64,000 bases of DNA. Origin: Tigriopus japonicus. Taxonomy: Eukaryota > Arthropoda > Copepoda > Harpacticoida > Harpacticidae. The position numbers and the translations under genes were made by a program. The notes under the pieces are model-generated. The model was given only the letters and a program-made list of their open reading frames with translations. It had not been told where the DNA came from and made no database searches. Of this stretch, positions 57,001-64,000 are shown piece by piece (position 1 is the stretch's first letter; every line of letters begins with the position of its first letter). Location: assembly GCA_010645155.1 (NCBI GenBank), contig JAAGOF010000088.1:1211384-1275383 (forward strand). The letters run 5' to 3'.

Positions 57001-60000
57001 AAGAAAAGTGGTTTTAAGCCCCTTTGAGTGTGAGTTTTAAGTGCTCAGCCCCATGCCACAACACTGGCTACCCTCTGGAAGTGTGGAAGTTGATTCCTGA
57101 TCCCAATATTGCAATGTTTTTTCCTGGAAATTTGCAAATCCAACCTCTCTCCAACAACAAAAGTGAAAGCAGACTGATTGTTAAGGGGGATGAACGTCCA
57201 ATAAAAGAAGAATGATTGAACACATAAGCCAAGCTTTCCTCGTGTAAGAACCTTTGGGTATATATTAGTGTAACTAATTGCTTAATTACAAATACAGAGC
57301 CACACCACCACTGAGAATTAGTAACATCTTCAAGCTGAGCCAAGTGATTGAATGTCTGACCATGCAGAGTTGTCAACCATACCTTCAGACCCTCATAAAC
57401 AAAGGCTTCAAGAAGGCTACATCATCTTGCAACTGTTTGCACGCCATCTAAGCAAGTACATGCTAATGATTTAACAAAAGGAATTAAAGAATGTCCATTT
57501 TGCCAAAAGGCCACTTTCTCACCTTGTGAAAGTAATGTTGTTTAAGTGTTTGATTAATCTAAGTTCAGCAACAAGCAGAATACTGTGTTGGATAGCTTTT
57601 TGTATTTCATCAGTGTTTGTGTAAACTAAATATGAAGTTGTGCTTAACTTTATATTTTTGGATTTGAAGTGCTCATTCTTTCCTCATAGAGAATTGAATA
57701 GAGAATCAAGTGGTCTCTTGAGAAAATATTCAAGGTTTGAAGTGCCTGCAGAAAGACATATTTTTGGAGGTGGAATTTGGAATTTGAGAAAAATGTATTC
57801 CATGAATCTGCTTACGAATTGGAGTCAATGAACCTTGCTGAATGCCTAATATTGACTGATAAGGACATCAAAAAATCCTACATCAAGCCAACAAACTTAG
57901 TTTTCATCTAATGATTTGGGAAACCATCGAAAGATCTAGAAATAACAATCTATGTCTTAACATGAAAAATGAACATAATTTTGGATTTCATTGAACTAAT
58001 ATGCATGAACAACTGCTTGAGATGAATGGGTAAAAATTTTTCTCCATGCATACCTATAGCCTTTTTTGACAGCTATCACTTCAGTTTTGGAATTGTTAGC
58101 AATTTAGGGATTTAATTATTTTCTTTAACCTAACATAATAATTGGTTTTATGAAAATTGTTCATTTTGACACTTTGACGTTGAAAAATGTATTTAAAATC
58201 TTGGCATTTCATCAGGGAGAGCTATGCAATCCACCGTGAAATGGGAAAGACTTCCCTACTAACGTAAACGGCGAAACGAGGAGCGGTCTCCAGTTTACAG
58301 CCCTCTATGGTCCAGCAGTAGCAAGGTCTATGCATAGGTATCCATAGGCAGCCAGCAAAGATCCTTGATCACGTTAATATGTTTCATTGACCCTAAGGAA
58401 AACATTAATCAACAAAACGCCATGAAAACTTACAACAAACTGAGATTTGCTTCGTTGGATCAGCTACAACATAAGCGTCTGTCAGAGCTTTGTCAGCTAT
58501 GGCTGATAGAATTCTTCCGCAAATTCGACCTTCTACGCCAGTTGCCGTAACTTCAGTTGGAAGGGCTTTCAAGGGTCCAACTAAATCTTCCGCTCCTGGA
58601 ATCTGAAAGAAAAAGAAACCTCTGTCAGTCAAGCCTCCTCACACAGCAACATTTTCCTGTACTTTTACCATTGCTCAGATCAGGTACTCCGTCCAAGAAT
58701 AACTTGGATGGCCGTGATTAGAACAAGGATTATTTCTTTTTTCCTTAAAATCTCTCAAATGTATTCTTGGTCCAAAACAATCTTTTTCAGAATTTTTTTC
58801 TAAAAAATCTAGGCATTTAACTAAACAAGATCAAATTTTTCGGGTTTTCTTTTCAAACTTAAGAAACTGAGTTTTAAGGTGTCAGGATCGGCCATGAGTC
58901 GGCTCAGTATCGGATCGTTTCTGAGGTCAGCTCGCAGCGAGGTTAACAAGAACTCAGAATCTCATTGACTTTTCACTTTCTTTTGCTCTTATGGGTATTT
59001 TTCCTCGACTTTTGGTCCCAAAAATGCTTTATTTAATTGCATTTTTTGCCGATGATTACATATCATTAGTGCTCAGACAAAGTTGCAAAATGCAACTTGC
59101 ACCAAGAGTTGCACCTTTTAGACAATTTAGTGTACAGGGTGTCCCAGCCCAATTGTCCGGCGCGGAAAAAACGCAAAGCTTCCATGATTCAAGCTGAAAT
59201 GCCAATTTCTCCCTTTTGCATGTATTCAGCAGAGTCTGCTAAATCTTTTTGCTTTTCAAATCAACGCAGTAGTTGGTCAATCAATAGTCATGCAATTGGC
59301 TAACAGAAACCGCATGGTGGATATGTACCGCGACGGTGCCGACAACACCATTATCGCGTCAGTCATCGGTGTCAATGAGAGGACCATCAGGAGGGCTAGG
59401 ATAAGGTTCGATGGACCTCATGCGTCTTCCAGCAAGATTTGCTACCCGGACACTCAGCCAAATCGTCCAAACCTGGATGAAGGACAACGTGGCATTCTGG
59501 CCAAAGGGGTTGTGGCCGTCCAACAGCCCAGACCTCAACCCCTTGGACTATGTCGTGTAGGGCGTTATGAATGGCAAGGCCCAGGCAACCCCTCACTCCA
59601 GTGTTGGTCCACTCAAGTCACTCATTACCAAGCAGTGGGGCAACCTCTCCGAGGATTTCATCAAGAAGAGTTGCTTGCCATCCACAGCCGGATTGAAGCC
59701 GTCACTGCAGCTGACAGGAGCCACATTGAGTAAATTGTTTGCTAATTGTGTCACAAAATACACAAAAACTTTGAAGATTGGATTCTTCTTATTGCCAAAG
59801 TTATTCTTTATGACGTTCAACAAGTCCGGCACCGGACAATTGGGCTGGGACACCCTTTAATTTAGTACATATTTGACTTTTGGCAACAAACAGCAACGTT
59901 TTGCATTTTTTCTTTCAATCACCGAAGCCCTACGAGATATTGTTCAAATTATGTAATTTACACGAAATGTTTTTTCACAATTTCTGTTTGTGAAGAGTAA

Positions 60001-63000
60001 AATTGTGCGCTGAAGGAATCCACAAGGATAACGAAAAGACAAACTTAAGATTACAAACTTTCGCGTAGAATTGAGACATATACTTAGCCAAATTTGACAT
60101 TTTTACTTCAAAAATGGACATTTTTAGGCCAGAAAATAATAGCTTTTTTCAACTTTCGTCAAATTGAGTGCAACATTTAACAAAAAATATAGCAGCTTTT
60201 GGCAAACAAAAACAACTTAATCCGAACCTTACTTGTCATGATACTTACCAATATGTAATCCGTTGTGCACACTGATCCAGTGCCTGATTTTGCTGCTGCA
60301 TTCGGGCTCAAACTGCAAAAGAGGTCAGATTTAGTTTAAGGCGAGCAAATCAAAGTATTAGTACATGTTACATGAGTTGCCAAATCAAGACCTAACCAGC
60401 TTATTATCATTTAAAACGAGTCACTCACAGTTTTGTACTTACATTTGGCTTATGGCTATTTCCATGCATTGAGTTTAAATTTTACGACATGGCCATGCGT
60501 GTCAGAGATTTGGTATGAAGCTCGAATACATTTTTGAATACCAATTGGTATCACATGAATGTATTTTATGCCTTTGGAATGGGAAAAGTATGAAAATTAA
60601 AGTCTTGAGTGATCTCTAGACTTGCATTCAATGGCCTAACTTGGCGGGACCAAAAATGTCGTGTCGCTTCCTTACTTAAAAGTCCATGTGCATACACACA
60701 CAATTACTGTGCACCAACCGTTAGTTCTGGCATTCCTGCAATCAGTTTATGTGCATTAAAGGGTTTTGGCCTTAAAATGATTGCATTTGCTTTTTTTTGG
60801 ATTTTTGGTGCTAAGGTCGGAGGGTTGAGCATTGCCCGGCCAGCGAAGCCAGCCATCATATCGTCCAAAGTTTTTCCGATAGGGCAATCTCATGTCCGGT
60901 ATCAGAATGGTTTTCCGTCTGTGGGTGTGAATTAGCGTCTAAAAGTTTCCTTGAGAAAGGTCGGGGAGGAGAATCGAACCTGGGACCTCTCTCACTGTAG
61001 AAAACTGCGCCAACCACGACGCCACGTCTCCTCCCTTGAATGCCAATCGTTATGCCGTTATGCCAACGTATGTATGCCAAACGAATTCAAGTGCAATTTT
61101 TTCCGCTCGAAATGAACCAAAAGTAGAAAACATGTCCAAAAGTATGTCAAAGAAATTAATGTACCTTAATCCGAATGCTACCTAAAAACAAAGAAACTTT
61201 AAATTAATGAAAAAAATAGTTTTTCACTTGGCCTTAAAAACCAACCTGTGACGTTACAATTGCACCTGCAATTGAGTCAGCAAAATTTGGTACATAACAA
61301 ATAGCACATCGCCCAGACTCTCTTCTGATACAAATATTATAACATTGATTGGAAAGATGAGTGGCTAAAAAGAATTAGACGTGTGGATCAAATAATCAAC
61401 TTCTGTTTCTTGATTTTACCTGTTGAAGTCACAGCAGCTGACGCAGTTGGGAAATTGAAGCTGGAGGAAAATGAAACGCACAATCAGTTTGTATTCAGGG
61501 AGTGATTAAGTATCTTTTTTGTAAAAAACATATATTCTATGTTGGGTGTTAAATATTAGAGCCTTGTCTTCCCATGTGCTTTTTTAAATCGTTCGTTTAG
61601 CAATTTTTCAAGCTACACTCTACAAAGAAAATCTTTCACAATTTTGAGAAGAAAAAAAAACACATTTTCGTGATCTACAGTAAGACGACTTTACATCCAA
61701 TCTACACCCCGCCTGCAGAAGCTCAAGGGTCTTTACCCCCAAATACAGTTCCATATAGACAGAACTGTCACTCCAGTTAGGTCAGTGGAGATTTGTTTTG
61801 AGCTCATTTCAACAGTCCGGCAGCAAGGGTGCCAAGTGACTTGATTCTTTATGTATTGCTCTTGTTCAAGCATAGCAGTTGAAAGAGCAATTCCGCCACT
61901 GACTCCCTGAAATCGCAAATTTCAGTTTTGAATCACGTAACTAAATGTGGCCACCGTCAAATCCCATCGCACACATGCTGCAGGCTTGCTGAATCACGAT
62001 TAATTTCGGAGTCAAATTTCTGTCTCTATAGAATAGTACTCCCTAAAAGTCTCTTCATCCTTGAATTAAATTTGGTATGTTAGCGACCAAAAAATACTCA
62101 ATAACTAGGCTCAAAGTTTGTCCAATTTTTTAGATATTATATAAATGCATCTTTGAGTCATCGTGAACTGTTTACCAATTTGATAACCGTGGTCAGCCAT
62201 TATTCTTGATGTGTGGCTAAAAGTATATTCAAAAATACCTGGATATTATTCCGGATGTTCCCGTGAAGTATTGGAGGCAACCGTCAGGTCCTAAAACAGA
62301 CCCATCAAAAATGAGTGTCATTTTCTCAATGACCAATATTAGTTTTTGCCAATACTGAAAACTCTCATATGAATTTGGATAGTTCAATTGAGGATCAATG
62401 TTGTAACACCAATATTGTGCAATGACATCCAAATCAGTAATGGACATCATGAGTGAGACACCCTCACGGTGTTCCGAATGGCTTTTTAGGTTTGGATCGA
62501 AATACCCAAGACACCATGGCACATTTTGGACCCACAATTCAATGGGAAACAACTTTAGTTTTATTGTACTATATAAGTTTAGGCCCAGGGAAAAACTTAT
62601 TTACCTAAAAATCTGCTAATTATATCATTTTTAAACGAACTATTTAACCCATGTTTAGAGACCGTTTACTTACTTGATGAATTTTAAATTGAATAAAAAT
62701 TCATTCATCAACAGCTGAGTTGTTTGACTGTGAATGGTCCATTTTTGACATCCAAAAGGCCCCGAAATAACTTTTTCCCTGGGCCTTAACCTATGCAACA
62801 CCATAAAAATAAGGATGTTCCCTATTGAATTGTGGGTCCAAAAACTGTCATTATGTCTTTGGGTATTTCGATCCAAACCTAAAAAGCCATTCGGAACACC
62901 GTGCCCTCTTACCCCCTAATTCGTCGGAACATTTGAATTGCGTGACTTTGATATCCCAAGTTCTTGTTGCGGTTGAGCTTGACAAACTAAATGTAGCTTG

Positions 63001-63418
63001 ATGACACTCATCACTTGCATCCACAATAACTACAAAAAAATCATACAGGGAAATGAAGCTTTAATTGAAATGATTACAACGCGTTAGTTTTAACGTTGAT
63101 AGAGAAAAAGCTTACGATGTTGTCCTGTATTGAAGCCGCAAATGATTGGTGACCCAATACCGGATGGTGAGGTAACGGAAAATTGATCCGTTGTACAATC
63201 TCCGATGGCAGCACCTAAAGTATAAAGTTAGATCTTAGATGCCTACCACGAATATTGAGAAGTCATACCACACAATAATATTGACAAAAAACCATAATTC
63301 CCCCAGAGTGGAAAAAATTGCTCCAAGCGACTTTAAAAACAGTCTAACATTTTAAAATCTTACCAGTGGTTATTGCAACTTCTGTTGTTCCTACCACAGG
63401 GCCACCAATAGAAAAGGT
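54004..63418 (-). CDS. CUB-B: paralogue of CUB-A, 5' part beyond the window
   Basis: Ten exons in transcript order: 63418-63364, 63214-63116, 63029-62913, 62290-62239, 61460-61420, 61364-61246, 61181-61165 (17 nt), 60312-60249, 58602-58434 and 54149-54004 with TAA. They encode 292 residues in one phase-consistent frame. Their lengths (55, 99, 117, 52, 41, 119, 17, 64, 169, 146) equal those of the CUB-A counterparts exactly. The first CUB domain shows CTTDQFSV, CGFNTGQH and CLQYFTGTSG; the second shows CTTDYIL and RICGR and ends GFSLNYQQLAC. The last exon differs from CUB-A at 4 of 48 residues, the exon before it at about 10 of 56. Its donors are standard except GTTGGT after 61246 and GTATTT after 62239. 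The Cys-rich N-terminal module and signal peptide must lie past the right edge. Secretion is inferred from its paralogues. Confidence 0.87.
55305..55808. mobile_element. Terminal-inverted-repeat element, about 500 bp
   Basis: The left arm 'actttcgtcgccgaaatttt' and right arm 'aaaattcggcgacgaaagtt' extend outward through 'tttagaccg', 'ttttagc' and a GGTGG-type end. No transposase and no clear duplication. In the last intron of CUB-B. Confidence 0.75.
56383..56476. repeat. Short inverted-repeat element
   Basis: 'taaccctgta' at 56383 is inverted as 'tacagggtta' near 56475, with further 'tacgtgcata' and 'tatgcagtacgta' similarity. About 95 bp in total. Confidence 0.5.
56497..56887. mobile_element. 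Palindromic MITE (uninterrupted copy)
   Basis: Arms 'gctaacttcaaattctatcatctt' and the inverted 'aagatgatataatttgaagttagc' enclose 'attcaagagaatg' and its complement, with a near-perfect central palindrome 'ctcgttc...ttgcaagatcttgcaa...gaacgag'. Same family as 31393-32576. Confidence 0.88.
56888..58433. other. Intron of CUB-B; nothing recognised
   Basis: AT-rich intronic DNA with short frames on both strands (57068-57376 minus, 57640-57831 plus) that lack motifs. Confidence 0.45.
59135..59857 (+). mobile_element. Tc1/mariner-like element with internally deleted transposase
   Basis: Inverted ends CAGGGTGTCCCAGCCCAATT and AATTGGGCTGGGACACCCTT with flanking TA (59133-59134 and 59858-59859). 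A frame at 59290-59733 encodes an N-terminal helix-turn-helix-like DNA-binding segment (MVDMYRDGADN, IASVIGVNERTIRRAR). A shifted frame continues as the transposase C-terminus (TWMKDN, FWPKGLWPSNSPDLNPLDY, VW). The part carrying the first two catalytic Asp is missing, so the element cannot encode an active enzyme. In an intron of CUB-B. Confidence 0.92.
59860..60248. other. Intron of CUB-B; nothing recognised
   Basis: AT-rich sequence between the mariner remnant and the 64-nt exon. Confidence 0.5.
60791..61035 (-). mobile_element. tRNA-derived SINE, copy 2
   Basis: The minus strand reads a tRNA-like head (about 61035-60955, with A-box-like TGGCGCAG and B-box GGTTCGATTCTC), then the body, then a poly(A) tail seen as a T run at 60791-60798. 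It lacks the 274-bp internal stretch of copy 1. In an intron of CUB-B. Confidence 0.8.
61461..62238. other. Intron of CUB-B; nothing recognised
   Basis: AT-rich intronic sequence. A frame at 61733-61918 (minus) has no recognisable content. Confidence 0.5.
62455..62905. mobile_element. Fold-back element with about 150-bp arms
   Basis: The left arm (62469-62610) and inverted right arm (62755-62903) share 'cggtgttccgaatggctttt', 'ggtttggatcgaaatacccaa', 'ttttggacccacaattcaat' and 'aggcccagggaaaaa'. A 'ccctc' string flanks both ends. The right end stops a few bases before the donor of the 62913-63029 exon of CUB-B. Confidence 0.85.
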
Positions 63419-63547
63419 CTGAAACAAGAAATTTACTTTAATACCTGTGTCTTCTACCAAGGAAAATATCTTAAAATAGGAACATAACAAAATAGGTTCT
63501 TTGGGAATAAATTGCGAATAGTCTTTAGGGACAATGTGATCATTGTA

Positions 63548-63738
63548 GAGCGGCCGAAAATATTTAATTCTAAAGGCCAAATTTCCAAATACTGTTTGAC
63601 AAATAAGAAGCAAAATATTCAAAAAATGTATTCAAATAAGACCTTTAGCTTGAATCCTTTTTTTAAAGATATTTTGCTTTTCTTTTATCAACGAGTATTT
63701 GAATATTTGACCTTCAGAATTAAATATTTAAAGCCGCT
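63548..63738. mobile_element. GAGCGGC-terminated MITE
   Basis: Inverted ends GAGCGGCCGAAAATATTTAA and 'ttaaatatttaaagccgctc', flanked by TA on both sides. A single end of the same family is at 30050-30095. Confidence 0.75.
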
Positions 63739-64000
63739 CTAGTAATAAACAAAATATGTTCTTGGGATTGTGGATTATTTGATATTCCTGAAAAGAACAG
63801 ATTGGGATAACCTGTTGGGTGGTCAAATTTAACTTCTTCAAAAGGAAAGAAAAACGTGGATTGCCGATGGCATTTTGACATTACATCAAAAAAAAATTCA
63901 AAGCAAGTAGCTTCCTTCAAGCAAACCAAAAGTTCTTTTTAGAATTCTAAATACATTGACGATAACTTTCTAACATCATGTGAAAGCTACAGGGTAGATG
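63739..64000. other. Intron of CUB-B or flank; nothing recognised
   Basis: The next upstream exon of CUB-B, expected to be a counterpart of the 140-nt exon of CUB-A, was not found before the window ends. Confidence 0.5.

Noticed and set aside
58405..58632. 75-codon minus frame taken as a separate small gene
   Set aside because: It is the 169-nt CUB-B exon with intron read-through on both sides.

Overview
This is a eukaryotic nuclear window. It has AT-rich intergenic DNA, small exons with GT/AG introns, LTR and non-LTR retrotransposons, many cut-and-paste DNA-transposon remnants, and an interstitial CCTAA/TTAGG array (the arthropod telomere repeat). Its two host gene types are an FMRFamide-receptor-like GPCR and secreted cysteine-rich proteins with two CUB domains. 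Both fit an arthropod, probably a crustacean such as a copepod. The species assignment is inference.

Layout. 1-11 kb: sparse DNA with a hAT-like remnant, the first two exons of a class A GPCR (4235-4721) and a tRNA-derived SINE. 11.5-16.5 kb: an apparently intact Ty3/Gypsy (Mag/SURL-like) LTR retrotransposon with one 1483-codon gag-pol frame and near-identical 219-bp LTRs. 16.5-23.5 kb: repeats, the telomere-like array and one unexplained minus-strand ORF. 23.5-64 kb: three paralogous CUB-domain genes, called here CUB-A (minus, 23494-38021 or further upstream), CUB-C (plus, 40463-52650, with a 374-N assembly gap) and CUB-B (minus, 54004 to beyond the window). A and C are head to head; C and B are tail to tail.

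I assembled the CUB genes by joining exons at GT/AG junctions while keeping phase. They contain microexons of 16, 17, 18 and 22 nt. CUB-A and CUB-B share ten consecutive exons of identical length, while their introns differ completely. Those introns carry nested elements: four hAT elements with perfect 8-bp target duplications, a decayed LINE split by two later insertions, a deleted mariner, a pogo/Tigger-like element and several palindromic MITE families. One MITE family has at least seven near-complete copies between 38 and 53.3 kb. None of the elements interrupts a recognised exon.

The CUB proteins look secreted (signal peptide seen in CUB-C; cysteine-rich N-terminal module; two CUB domains with no membrane anchor recognised). 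Their biological role cannot be read from sequence. No CRISPR, operon or other prokaryotic feature is present.
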